From Cornus controversa (Eukaryota; Streptophyta; Magnoliopsida; Cornales; Cornaceae), in contig CM048847.1 of NCBI GenBank assembly GCA_026545225.1, positions 15,681,835 through 15,745,834 on the forward strand: a stretch of 64,000 nucleotides of DNA, written 5' to 3'. Below are positions 1 to 11,556 of this stretch, in pieces. The notes beneath the pieces were generated by a model, which ran no database searches, had not been told where the DNA came from, and saw only the letters and a list, made by a program, of their open reading frames with translations. The position numbers and the translations under genes are program-made. Positions within the stretch are counted from its first letter, which is position 1. Each line of letters starts with the position of its first letter.

Positions 1-281
1 CGCGCTCTCCTTGGAGGCATTTTGCTATATGCACCACAAGAAGAAAAATTTAGAATTAAGGAATGTACTCTTCTTACATCATTTCCATTATGCCTACACA
101 TGCCAAGTCAATTCAATCCACAAAAGCATGCCAAGAAAGCGTGAGCATAATTCAAGTTCCATATAAGCAATTTCCAGTTAAGGTCTAAACATTCATGTGA
201 ATCCAACCTTCTCAATTCACACATGATATAACCATCACCCGTCGCCCCTGGGTATTCTAACCTAGAGCTCTGATACCATTC
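1..281 (-). mobile_element. Leader and primer-binding site of minus-strand Ty3/gypsy element
   Basis: The minus strand reads TGGTATCAGAGCTC at 278-265, immediately inside the LTR end at 282. This matches the initiator-Met tRNA primer-binding site used by most plant LTR retrotransposons. It fixes the orientation: the element runs right to left and its coding region lies beyond the left window edge. Only about 260 bp of untranslated leader is inside the window and no gag reading frame is seen in it. Confidence 0.8.
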
Positions 282-660
282 TGTCACGTCCCAGAATCCG
301 GACCCCGAGACTCCCCCGGACCGACTCGAATCCCGAGTGTGAACCTATCCATTAATTCCTAATGAACCATCTTATCCTTTCATTACCATGGAAGCCTAGT
401 CACCCTCTTGTAGTTACCTATGCACAAGTCAACATCACCTAACCTCAATGGCCTCAACCAAACAAACCTTCGAATGCTTCCAACCCACAAATACGAACAC
501 ATAACTCCTTGTAAGTTTATAATAAATGTCTGAAAATGAAACCATTGGAAAGAGGGTTTAAAAATACATAATTTCAAAAAAAGAATCATCGAAATTCGAT
601 TTGAAACGAAGGAGATATGCCTCTTTGAAGTTGGACAAAACACTGTTTGAATAGTGCATG

Positions 661-757
661 CTGTAAAAGGGGGATCGATCGCCCAAGGTCGACCGAGGCC
701 AGATTTTGGCCTTTTACAGGGGCGATCGATCGCCGTGAATGAGGGCGATCGATCGCC
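661..757. repeat. Cluster of GATCGATC palindromes inside an inverted repeat
   Basis: Two perfect 14-bp palindromes GGCGATCGATCGCC lie at 721-734 and 744-757. A related GGGATCGATCGCCC is at about 671-684 and a GGTCGACC palindrome at 687-694. The first part is framed by a perfect 10-bp inverted repeat, CTGTAAAAGG (661-670) and CCTTTTACAG (710-719), giving a possible cruciform or hairpin. It lies about 400 bp from the 3' end of the LTR in element orientation. Confidence 0.85.
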
Positions 758-1937
758 GTAAATTCCTGGCGAAATTCTGCAACCCTATTTTAACCAAGAC
801 TTCATCCCAACTTCAAATTCGAATATCTCACAATCTATAAGTCCGTTTGACCCAAAATTTGGCATGGATCATCCTCGACATGTCTAGCATCCAACCCAAT
901 TAGAATCATCTAAAAATACCAACCAAAACCTGAGTTATATCCAAATCAATGACTATGGGTCAGAAATTAAACCCTTGCACTAAAACATGCATATCTTCCT
1001 CATTTTATATCCAAACAAGGCCTATGACCTATCAAATTGAAGCTAATACAATTATCCTTCTATACATATAAATTCCATCCACGGCATAAACTCAAAATGG
1101 ACACTTTTGGGCACGTGTCCCCCCAATGGCTACTCTAATGCCTTAATGGTCATCAAGTATATTCACACAACATGTATTTCACATTTAAAATGTAATTCCA
1201 TCAATTTTTCCTTCCCATCTTCATTCAACAATACATGCATACATTCATTCCATACTCTACTAACTCATAAATATCCATACAAGAAGTCATAACTCAAGAG
1301 AAAAATAGTTCTATAGTTCCATACTTTTCCAACACATACACTTTTCTCAAGAAGCACATATCATTCATATGATTTTCCAAGTTTATAGTCATTACAAGAA
1401 TTCATACATAAGGTTCAAAATGCAACGAATTCTACCATGACTACAACTAGATCATTACCGTGCCACAAGCCGGCACAGATAGCCAAATGTACAAATATCC
1501 AAAATGTAGCAAAATATAACAAAAATTCCACTTGGACACTCAAGTCCCATCCGTCATTGGCGCCTTATCTGTAAAAAGTTTAGAATAAAGGGGTGAGCAC
1601 CACTGTGGCTTAGTAGAGATACCCCAACCCCCCTAAGTGCCGACTCGACACGACCTACATGAATGCATGTCACCACATTTCATGTATCATTCAACATATG
1701 CCATGTTAATTCACAAGCGATGCATATATAAATAAGAATGCATTAAACACGTGTATCATGCTTCACAATTTAAAATGAAAGCAATAACATACCCTCGTTC
1801 CTCTCTAGGACTCAACCCGGTACCCTAACATGGTTTTTGACCAACCATATAACCTGGGACCCTCTCACAACCGTCTCCCGACTTTGGCCCACTCCGCCAA
1901 CGACATACTTTTGGGGCAATATTTTGCTTTACCCATT

Positions 1938-2165
1938 GGTGATTAGACCATATCAGCACCGTCACCACATATTTGGTTACTCAAGGTGATTAGACCATAT
2001 CAGCACCGTCACCGAGTGTTATGTGGCTCAAAGTGGTTAGTCCATGTCAGCACCGCCACTGAGCATAATTGATTTTAAGGTGATTAGTCCATATCAACAC
2101 CGTCACCGAATCATTGAGTGGCTCAAGGTGATTAGTCCATATCAGCACCGTCACCGAGCATAATT
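1938..2165. repeat. Minisatellite of 47-48 bp, five copies, inside LTR
   Basis: Five diverged copies of a unit opening GGTGATTAG and containing CATATCAGCACCGTCACC start near 1938, 1985, 2032, 2079 and 2127. The regular 47-48 bp spacing shows true tandem amplification within the gypsy LTR. Confidence 0.85.
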
Positions 2166-3369
2166 GACCCAATTGACCAACACCTAATATAGACCACTTT
2201 CCCCGTTTCCTCACAACGGCCCATATATGCATTTCGAACATATTGCAATCAAGCACTCAAAATTCATACTTCACAATGCATTCTCTAATTATAAAGGAAC
2301 ATAGCATGCATTTCATCTCCATAACACCACACATAGCATACATATGAATAACTCATACATATAACCTTTCATATGCATGCAACTCCAAAATTTAGCATGT
2401 CTTTCTCATACTACACTAAATGCATAAATTTAGTACATAGAGCTCACATGCATTTAATCATCACACATTTCACATATAATCACATCAATATGTCATACAT
2501 TTCACATTTATCACATATATCCCAAATTGAGCATATAATCATACATACTCACAATTTCTCAATTTATGCACATTGAACCCACATGTTATACTCAACACAA
2601 GGTACACTATCTTGCAAGGAAAAGGAACTTAAGAGAAGTAGAACACATCCATCCCTCCCCTCTCACTACTATAAAACATGCAAACCACAACCTATACCTT
2701 CCATCTTCACCCAAAATCCTAGAATCAACAAGTAGAAGAGAAGGAGAACCCCTACCTCAAAATCCAAGCTTAGAAGTGGAAGACCCAAATTTCACCAAGC
2801 TTCAAACTCCTCCAACGGCAACTTTCCACCGATCAAATCGAAGAGGAGAGTGAGGAGAACAACTTTAATTCTTGGCTTTACCCTCAAATCTAACTTTTAG
2901 GCCCTCAAAACTTAGAGAGAAGGAGAGAAGAGAACTTGTAGAGAGAGAGAACGGGAGAGCCGGCCAAGAGAGAGAGAGAGAGGAGTGAAAATTCTGATTT
3001 TTCCTTTTTTTTCCATGTATATATCATATATGTATAATATATTTGGCCCTTTGCAACTAAACCCTCCACCTCTCCTTATTTGCTCCTTGTTATGGGTCAT
3101 TTGCACTTATTTGCAAACTAGCCTTCCCTCTTTTTCTAAAACTTCACTCAAGTCCTTAAACTTACATCCATAACCCCACGACACTTTCTAGAGTCCGTAG
3201 TTATTTTCCCCGGGTCACCCGAACCCATTTCGGTCCCACGCCCAAATCAAAACATAAAGAGACATAAAGAGATCATTTAAGTCCACTAAGCATGTTATCA
3301 AATAATTAATCATGCTTAAAAGTTACCGACTCATAATTATAAATTAAAAAAATAATTCGGGTCATCACA

Positions 3370-6300
3370 ATAGCTACAGGAGTGGCGACTGGTCTTCAGA
3401 ATCAGTAGCCACCACGGTAGCCACCGCAAATGGTACATGTTCCATTGCTAGTAGAGCAACCTAACAGTTGGGAAGGATTCAAAATTCTTTCACAAGAGGG
3501 AGTTCTTGGACTTACAACAGAGAGATAGGACAGTCGCAGCGTATGAGCAGGAGTACACCAATTTATATTTGTTTGCAGTTGAGGAGGTGAGCGCTAAAGA
3601 GAAGAAGGTGAGTTGTTTAGAGAATGGTTTGATTTGGCCTACTTGATAGGTCATTGTGGGTAATCTAGCTTATTCCACTTATACTTAGGTGGTTGATGCT
3701 GTATTATAGCACTGTCAAATAAGAAGGGATTATAGGAAAGGACAGGAGGAGAAATGAAATGACAGATACTTCGCTAGTCAAATAGTGGAAAAGAAAAATA
3801 GAAATAGCAGGGCAATATGTTCAATAGATGTACTATGGGAGGGTTTACAATGTCATGCCATATGATGTGCAGGCTCCTCAGGTGATCGAGGGTAGGTTCC
3901 GATAAAGGGTAACTTTGATCGTGTTTTATTTGATACTGTGGCATTTCATTCTTTTGTGTCTTAGTTATTTATTAGGATATCAGATATACTTACTCAGTCA
4001 TGTAGTTATCTACTTACTATAACTACACCATTGGGAATTAGTATGATTTTACAGGAATGCTGTAGTCAGGTCACTATAAACATTGGTAGACTCATGTTCT
4101 TGGCAGACCTATTGGTCTTGGATATGAAATCAAATGATGACATACTCGGGATGGATTGGTTATCGCATTATCATGCCCATGTCAATTGCCATGATAGGGC
4201 AATTGTTTTTGCTATATCAGGTCAAGAGATGTGTTTGGTTGTTATGCCGCAATCAAATGGAGGGTCTAGTACTCACCCATTATTTATTAGTGAGGAGTCT
4301 CTGGAGGGAAATACAATTTCTATGGATCCCATTCCAGTGGTGCGAGACTTTCAGGATGTGTTTTAGGAAATTCTAGGACTACCACCGAGTCATGAGATAG
4401 ACTTTGTAATTTACATAGCTTCAGGCACCAGGCCTACTTCTAGGTCAGAGGAGGACCATGCTAGACATTTTCGTATCATTTTGTAGACACTAAGAGATCA
4501 CCAGTTGTATGCAAAGCTTGAGAAGTGTGATTTCTGGTAAAGGGAGGTGAAGTTCTTAGGTCACGTAGTATCTGAGAAAGGGATAGCGGTCAATCCAAGT
4601 AAAGTGTCACCGGTTTTGGAGTGGGGACAACCTATCTCAACTTCAGAGATTCGCATCTTTCTTGGGTTGGCTTGGTATTATCGTCGATTTATTCAGGGCT
4701 TTTCTAAGATTGCTGGCCCATTTACCGATCTCACTAAAAAAGGTGTGCCTTTTATTTGGAATGACTTCTTAGGCAACGTTTGATGAGTTGAAGAGCAGGT
4801 TAATGATTGCACCAGTCCTAGCTACTCCTCAGAGCGACATTAAGTACTTGGTATTCACCGATGTGTCATTGCAAGGTCTGGGGTGTGTGTTGATGCAGGT
4901 TGAGAGACCGATATCTTATGCTTCACATAAGCTTAAGCCTCATGAGCTTAATTACCCGACTCATGACTTGGAGTTGGCAACCGTGGTTTTTGCTTTGAGA
5001 ATTTGGTGGCATTACCTCTTGGGTGAGACCTTCAGATTGTTTAGCAACCACAAGAGTTTGCAGTATCTATTCTCACAGATACGAGACAGTGTAGGTGGTT
5101 GGAGTTTGTGAAAGATTATCACTTTTCCATTCAATACCACCCAAGGAAAGTGAATGCAGTAGCTCTTTTGGTACACCAGAGAGGGGATAAGATGTACCAA
5201 GACATAAATGACAATTTTGGTGGGCAAGTATGAAGAGGGACATAACTATATTTGTCTCTAAGTGTAGCACATATCAGATGATCAAGATTGATCACTAGAG
5301 ACCGCCGGGATCTTTGCAGCCACTGCCTATACCGGAGTGGAAATGGGAGAGCATCTCCATGAATTTTTGTAGGACTTCCTAGCTCACAACAAAATCATGA
5401 TGCTATTTGGGTGATAGTAGACAGGTTGACAATTAACCCATTTATTGCCCGTATGCTCGAGTTACATCTCAAAGCAAACGCGAAGCTTTACATTGCCGAG
5501 ATAGTGAAACTTCAAGGCGTGCCTTTGTCCATTATATCGGATAGGGATCTAAATTTTGTATCAGGGTTTTGGGAGAGTTTTCAACAGACTATGGATACAG
5601 TTCTACATCTCAGTACAACCTATCACCCTCAGATAGATGGTCAGACTGAGAGGGTTAATCAGAATTTAAAGGATATGTTGTGAGCATGTGTACTCGACTT
5701 CAAGGGTAATTAGGAGAGTTACTTGCCATTAGTTGAGTTTTCCTATAATAATAGTTATCAAAATATTATTGGTATGGCACCATTCGAGGCTCTGTATGGG
5801 TGCCCATATAGGTCGCTGGTATGTTGGTTAGATGTTGGAGAGAACAGATTCTTTGGTCCTAAATTCATCAAGGACACCTTCGAGAGAGTTGCTCTTATTA
5901 GAGACCATATGAGGACTGCGCAGAGTAGACAGAGAGTTATGCTGACCGAAGAACTTGAGCATTAGAGGTCAAGGTGGGGATCAGGTTCTACTTAAGGTTT
6001 CCCCCATGAAGGGAGTGATGCGATTTGGGAGAAAAGGGAAGTTGGCATCTCATTTTGTGGGTCCTTTTATAATTATTATTGACAGGATTGGAGCGGTAGC
6101 GTATAGATTGGTGTTACGAGACACGATACACAGGGTGCACAATGTCTTTCATGTCTCTATACTGTGAAAATTCCTTAGAGATGAGGATACTTACCAGCAC
6201 ATTGAGGTTAGAGAGATTGAGTTGTAGCCAGATGCAACATATGTAGAGCAGCCTTACCGTATTCTTAACCGTAAAGACTAGGTTCTTCGTTCTAAGACCA

Positions 6301-6451
6301 TTCCGTTAGTTCAAGTTCAGTGGAGCCACCACAATGAGGCGGAGTCCACTTGGGAAAGGGAGGATGAAATAAAAGCAAAGTATCCAAAACTTTTTATTTC
6401 AGGTATGGAGTGAATTTCGAGGACGAAATTCCTCTTTTTAGGGGGGAAGAA
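3370..6451 (+). mobile_element. Ty3/gypsy chromovirus (Tekay-like) internal region, 5'-truncated fossil
   Basis: Recognisable parts in order: gag remnant about 3,370-3,720; aspartic protease region about 3,930-4,370, with an ILGMDWL motif at the end of the domain; reverse transcriptase about 4,390-4,790; RNase H about 4,790-5,270; integrase about 5,280-5,960, with core signatures such as GVPLSIISDRD and YHPQIDGQTERVNQ; and a chromodomain-type tail about 6,200-6,410. A polypurine tract (6440-6450) directly precedes the 3' LTR start. The copy is broken by many changes and its 5' end was lost when another gypsy element inserted at 3369/3370. Lineage is inferred from the chromodomain-like tail and the TGTAATACCCCG LTR start. 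Confidence 0.85.
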
Positions 6452-7220
6452 TGTAATACCCCGTAATTTTGAGGTTATTAAATTTTAATCTAAATGATTT
6501 ATATTTATTTATTTATTTATTTTATTATTTGCTTTATTGGTTGAATTAAATTTCTATGAGTGCTTTGAATTGCTTTATTGGTTGGATTAAATTTCTTGGA
6601 GTTCTTTAAATATTTTGGTATAATTTACTTTATTTTATTTTATTTTATTTGGACTGGGTCTTTGTATTTTTTTCTTTATTTTAATTTTGGATTGAGCAAG
6701 GGAGCAATTTGAGTTGAGTTGGGCTGGAATGGTTAGGCTAGGTGAATACTTATTTTTGATGGGCTAGAGTTTATTTTTTTATTATATTCATATTTTATGA
6801 TTTTGGAGTTTATTTAGTTTTCTAGAAAAAAAATAAAAGAAAAGAAAAAAAAAGGAGGTTAGGGTTTCTGTCTCTCGTTTTCACGTACAGAGACTGAAAG
6901 AGTGTAGATGCAAAAGAGAAGGGAGAGAATGAGCGATTCGTAGGGACGAGTTTTGGTCGACAAAAAGGCAAGTTCGAACTCTTCTCTTCCCCTTTGAATT
7001 TGTAGACATATATATTCTCTGTATAAACATGTTGCTAGTATATATTATTTCTATATACATGTTGTTGGAAAATTTTTTTATGCATCTAATTCTGAAATTA
7101 AATGATTTTCCATGCTAAGAATAATTTTGATAATTAAACATGAAGATTCTGGGGTTTTGGTACTGCTTTAGGGTATTTTTGCATATGTATATACATGTAT
7201 ATATGATTGTATAGGTGGGT

Positions 7221-7233
7221 GTATATATATATG

Positions 7234-7270
<37 letters not shown>
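7221..7270. repeat. AT/GT microsatellite
   Basis: A run of TA steps grades into about 14 GT repeats inside the gypsy LTR. It is followed at about 7,381-7,455 by a purine-rich GAAGAAAAG tract. The long ORFs across this zone on both strands are low-complexity artefacts. Confidence 0.9.
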
Positions 7271-7274
<4 letters not shown>

Positions 7275-7599
7275 ACGTGAAATTGGGTTGACTATATTCA
7301 TACGCGTGATTCGGTGCCTGGAAGTGACCAAAAAATGGCCAGAAAGTTCCGACACCATTGTTGATATGTGCTGTTGCAGGAAGAGAAGGAAGTAAGAAGA
7401 AGAAGAAAAGAAAATAAAAAAAAAGAAAAGAAAAAAAGAAAAAAGAGAAAAAGGGGGCCACGCGCCCTGCTGGCACTTGGGGGCGAGTGCGCCACCGGCC
7501 GGGGACTGAGAAAGGTCCGTTGGCTCCCACTCACAGGGCCCACCCACTGGGCCCACTTTGGGCCTAGTCTTGAATATTTTAATATTTTTTTATTTGTTT

Positions 7600-8060
7600 T
7601 TCAAATCGATTTTAATTTAGAAAAATAGGAAAAATAATTTTTTAAATTGTTTTTAAATTCTGAAAAATTCTAAAAACATTTGGGTAATCTTTTAGGGATA
7701 GAATACACTTGTGTTTTAATTTCAAGTGGAAATGAGCTTCCCTCGTGGTTAAATTGAGTTTAAAAGTATGTCTCAAAATTGGGTTTTCATCTTCTTTTAT
7801 TTGGAAAATATTTTTTAAAATTCTAGAAAATTTTTAGAAAATTTTAGTGATCTTTTGGGGATAGCATGCATTTGGGTTTTAAATATCAAATCAAAATAAG
7901 GTTCCCTTGTGGTTAAAGTAGTATGGAAAGTGTGCCTCAAGACTAGATTTTTATTTTCTTAAATTTTGGAAAATCGTTAAAATTTCAAAAAAAATTCAAA
8001 AAAATTCCAAAATAATTAAATAGGGTTCTTAGAAATAGAATAGGCCTGGAAACCTAGATT
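7600..8060. repeat. Three diverged direct repeats of about 170-180 bp within LTR
   Basis: Each copy runs from an A-rich stretch with ATTCTAGAAAATTTTTAGAAAA-like wording through a GGGATAG(A/C)AT block to a TTCCCTCGTGGTTAAA block. The blocks recur near 7,695/7,738, 7,857/7,902 and 8,027/8,075. The third copy is the most diverged. Confidence 0.6.
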
Positions 8061-8319
8061 AGAACTAGGTTTAGACTCCCTCAAAGATTTAAGTATATTG
8101 GAGGTTTGGTTGTGTGCTTGCACATATAATTGGTGGTTACATTATTTTACTCCTTAACTGTATTTTCTTTGAAATTATAATTGTCCATGCTATACTTGGT
8201 TTTAGTTTAATTGTGAATGAGTTATTTTATTGTGATGATTGAATTTCTGTTAGATTAAATTCGTATGCTTGTGTAGTTTAAATCTTTACATATTTTTTGT
8301 GTAGTATGTTGGTTTGGGA

Positions 8320-8664
8320 GGCATGTAAGGATTTCCAGAAGGCATGTTAGAATTGCCAATTCTTATTAAGGTATCTAAAGTTAAAGGAGACATGTAAGGA
8401 TTGTTAGGGGGCATGTTAGGATTGCCAATTCCTAGTAAAGTATCTAAAGTTAAAGGAGGCATGTAAGGATTGTCAGGGGGCATGTTAGGATTGCCAATAC
8501 CTATTAAGGTATCTAAAGTTAAAGGAGGCATGTAAGGATTGCCAAGGGGCATGTTAGGATTGCCAATTCCTATTAAGGTATATAAAGTTAAAGGAGGCAT
8601 GTAAGGATTGCTAGGCGGCATGTCAGGATTGCAAATGCCTATTAAAGTATCCAAGAATAATAAT
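8320..8664. repeat. 69-bp tandem repeat, five copies, within LTR
   Basis: Units begin at 8320, 8389, 8458, 8527 and 8596 with GGCATGTAAGGATTG. Each contains a second half-copy, GGCATGTTAGGATTGCCAAT, and ends GTATCTAAAGTTAAAGGA. Because 69 is a multiple of three, the minus strand stays open across the array and reads as a proline-rich 23-residue repeat (8286-8672). No protein family matches it and it sits in an LTR, so I treat the reading frame as a by-product. Confidence 0.9.
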
Positions 8665-9067
8665 AGTGGCACGTCAGGATTGCTTAGATTTAATAAAATA
8701 CATGCTTATATTTCTTTGTTCTGAACTTAAAGAATGTGTTCATTTTTGTATGATAAGAGTTTGTTGGAACATTGTAAAAGATGACATTTATTTTGAAAAC
8801 ATGAACTGAATAAGGAATGACCTATATATTTACACCTATATTTTTCTCTTGTGCCCTTCAAACTGAGGGTATGTATATCAGTTCTCTGATTGGGATGTAG
8901 TAGATAGGGCTTGCTCATGGGTTTAACCCATTTTGTTGATATTTCAGGTCTCAGGTCAGTTCCACTGCAAGGATAGAGTCTTGGAATTTTATTGTGGCAG
9001 ATATCTCCTCTCATCAGTTACAGAATAGGAACTTATTCTCTTCTTTAAGTTCAAACTATGAACTCTT

Positions 9068-10098
9068 TTGAGACTTTGGTTGTTGGTTTTTAATTTAGAG
9101 TTAAAACTCTTGTTCTTTCTGATTATTCTTGGGTTACAGGACTTCCAAATTGTATTACCAGATACGTACTCTATTTATTTAATGTTTTATTTTGATTCGG
9201 ATGGACTTTTTATTTCGCTTTTAAAATTAATTTCATTCTGTCTTTTGTACTCTATGCTTGTTGCTATCAATTGTAAACATATCTCAGGTTTTTTAAAATT
9301 CTGATTCCTATTGGGTGTGAAACTTCTAGGAGAGCTTTATTTTGGTATTCAATTTCTTTTCCAAATGGAATTAGGACTCCCTTGCCTATATATATGTATC
9401 TATATTTTTTCTAAAATGAGGAGGCCTGAAGAATAAATATTTTTAGATAGGGAAAGCATATAAAAAAAAATTAGGGCTATATATTTTTAAGAACACACAT
9501 ACATACTTCACGAGTGATATTTAGAATGGTGTTCTACTTCTGATTAGTTGTTCAAAGACTGCATCAAATCATTCGCTGATTAGAACTTTGGATTGATGGT
9601 TCTTCGCTTTCTTACTTGCTGAGGAAGAATAGTTACCATATTGCACTACGAAGGGATGAGATACTTGCTGAGTATTTTTGTTCTTCCAGCATTCTGTGAG
9701 GATCATGACGTTAGCCAAAAGTTTGCAGCAGCTAGACGTGTTGTCGCAATCGTAAGCCTAAGGTGTTCCACATCAGATTCTTAACAGAGTGAAGAAGGGT
9801 GTGAGTCTGAGACAGAGTCTACTGTACTTTGCTTCATTATAGTGGATTGGTTTCCTGAGACTTTCTGCCTCCCTCCATGGTTTTTCCTGCCTTGGGTTTC
9901 CACGTATATCCGGTGCATTCTTTTCTTTACTTGCACTTTAAGTTATTTACTTGCTTCAATTGTTTGATTAATTATTAATTGAACTTAAAATTGAATTAAT
10001 TTGAAAATTTAAGAAAACGAGCAAGTGATCCTATTCACCCCACTCCCTCTAGGTTTTAAAGTACTTTTCGCAACCACTTTCGCACCGCACAACTCACA
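9068..10098 (+). mobile_element. Copia-type LTR, probably solo or truncated (left end uncertain)
   Basis: The right part has the usual layout of plant Ty1/copia LTR ends: GGTTTTTCCTGCCTTGGGTTTCC at about 9,880, a CATTCTTTTC-rich U5, then ATTCACCCCACTCCCTCTAGG near 10,036 and a CA end at 10,097-10,098. A TATA-like CTATATATATG lies near 9,387. A block at 9,296-9,331 (ATTCCTATTGGGTGTGAAAC within it) recurs at 59,878-59,912, so both belong to one repeat family. No primer site follows and no convincing target duplication was found. The left limit at TGTTGG (about 9,068) is a guess. Confidence 0.5.
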
Positions 10099-10824
10099 GT
10101 TGGGATAGACAAATTGAACTACTACTTTTTAGGAGCCCATTTCTTCTTTATAATCATGAAACAGACCTAGCCTAAGAGGTTCCAATTATTGTCAAATGAT
10201 TGGAATAAGGCATTAAGTAGATTTTTTTAGTCGGTTTCCTTTACTTTGTTCATGTTTGCTTGTCTTTACTAACTAATTATAAATACTTTAATTTATCACC
10301 TTAAGTGAAGACATTATGAATTAATTTTGAATTGATCAATTCCTTTAATTTCTTGGTTTTTTTTAAATTTTATAAAGTAAATTTGATTATCTGTTCGGTG
10401 TTTTGTTTGTAAAGAAATGAGCGTAGAAACCAAGTAAAGTCCACAATTGTTTGAAAAGATATATGCATTATATTGTTTTGAAGGTTTTTGATTCTTCAAA
10501 TGCTAAAGTATCCCCACATCGAGTTTCTAGTCATGGCAATTCATCTACGGTTGCACTTTAATTTTTTATATGTTGAATTCATTTCCATTATTATTTTTTA
10601 TTATGTGCACTTAATGAATTGTTAAAAAATACTGGGTAATTCAACTCAGATGGGCAAAAGTCAAAGTTGAAGATGCTCTTATTAAAGAGAAAAAAAAAAG
10701 TTTAAAGATGAACTGACTGTGTTTCTTGAATTTCCTTTATCACATCTATGTTAATTCCTTTGTCAGTGTGGAAACTTCTTTTGGCACTCTAGTATGATGT
10801 AAACTCTTTATTTTGTTTGTTGGT

Positions 10825-10872
<48 letters not shown>

Positions 10873-11160
10873 TAGTACTAGACATATTTTAAACTTGACA
10901 ATTAGATGTTGTTGCAATTGAGTTTTAAATTTGAAACAACTCTCTTGTTTAAATAAGTAGGTTAGTTGCTGTTATTTGTTTTCTGAGATGTATTAGGTTT
11001 CTTGGGTTTGTATTTCTCATAATGTTAGGAACCTTGTTATAGCTATGGTGGACTCCAGGATTCAAAGAAAATGCTCACTAGATAATTCTTGATAATTGTT
11101 TGATTTATGTATAGGTTAAATTCCAAAACAAATAGATTTCTTTAGGGGTAAGAAAATTTC
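10099..11160. other. AT-rich interval, nothing recognised; TA microsatellite inside
   Basis: I see no coding exon, LTR end or structural RNA here. A (TA)n microsatellite of about 40 bp occupies 10,830-10,869. The sequence may be part of the CACTA-like element whose right end follows, but nothing seen directly shows that. Confidence 0.5.
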
Positions 11161-11164
11161 AACA

Positions 11165-11519
11165 AAAAAAAAAATTAGTATCAGCGTTTATAAACGCTGC
11201 TGATAATCTTGTAGAAATTCCATTGCCAGCGTTTCAAAAATGCTAGTAAAAATTTAAACTATCACCAGCGTTTATAAAACGCTAGTAAATATTGGAAGTA
11301 TAACAATTATTTCAGTCTACACCAACATTTGGTATACAATTGCTGGTAATTGTTTTATACCAGTGTACATAGTAAAACGCTGGTAATGGCCTTGCAACAC
11401 AGGAAACACCAGCAAACTTTCGAGACCACTGGAAGACTGCTGGTAATAGAATTACCAGCGTTTTTCCTAACTCTCACCAGCGTTTTTGCATGCTGGTGAA
11501 AACCCAAAATGTTGTAATG
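11165..11519 (+). mobile_element. CACTA-like element right terminus
   Basis: The interval is dense in short direct and inverted copies of CAGCGTTT and AACGCTGGTAAT-type words (for example 11,181, 11,229, 11,268, 11,363, 11,456, 11,479). This is the subterminal repeat style of CACTA (En/Spm) DNA transposons. It ends TTGTAATG at 11,512-11,519, close to the TTGTAGTG expected of a CACTA right end. The left terminus with CACTA was not found and no transposase is visible, so this is a fragment or a non-autonomous copy. Confidence 0.5.
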
Positions 11520-11556
11520 TCCACTACAGAATATACCAAAAATTCGGGACGTGACA
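11520..11556 (+). mobile_element. LTR end and primer-binding site of a second plus-strand gypsy element
   Basis: The sequence closes CGGGACGTGACA at 11,556. TTGGTATCAGAGCAACC follows from 11,559, a clear tRNA-Met primer-binding site. Only the last 37 bp or so of this LTR can be recognised, because it is preceded directly by the CACTA-like terminus. Confidence 0.75.

Larger units (their letters stand above)
282..3369 (-). mobile_element. 5' LTR (3.1 kb) of minus-strand Ty3/gypsy element
   Basis: On the minus strand the LTR opens TGTGATGACCCG (right end 3369) and closes GGGACGTGACA (left end 282), followed directly by a tRNA-Met primer site. These are the terminal motifs of long-LTR chromovirus-type gypsy elements in plants. 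The LTR contains a five-copy 47-48 bp minisatellite and a palindrome cluster, described separately. Its right end abuts mid-gag sequence of a plus-strand gypsy element, so it inserted there. The 5-bp target copy on the right would be ATAGC; its partner lies outside the window. No LTR pair is available for dating. Confidence 0.85.
6452..9067 (+). mobile_element. 3' LTR of the Tekay-like gypsy element (right end uncertain)
   Basis: The LTR opens TGTAATACCCCG right after the polypurine tract. The next 2.6 kb has features typical of these long LTRs: a transcribed-looking leader with TTAGGGTTTCTGTCTCTCG near 6,858, diverged direct repeats at 7.6-8.05 kb and a 69-bp tandem array at 8.3-8.7 kb. I cannot place the right end. 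A matching gypsy-type LTR end (CGGGACGTGACA) occurs at 11,545-11,556, so the LTR may resume there after nested insertions, or that end may belong to a separate element. Confidence 0.6.

Noticed and set aside
721-757. GATCGATC palindromes as bacterial or plasmid contamination
   Set aside because: They sit within a plant LTR whose ends and primer site are intact, and similar clusters recur in other plant elements here.
1107-3173. Several 60-95 residue ORFs
   Set aside because: They lie inside the long gypsy LTR and have no coding features.
7134-7628. Overlapping ORFs of 80-140 residues on both strands
   Set aside because: They arise from GT, GA and A-rich low-complexity tracts within an LTR.
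8286-8672. 128-residue proline-rich antisense ORF as a gene
   Set aside because: It is produced by a 69-bp tandem repeat in an LTR, has no codon or family support and lacks a plausible promoter.
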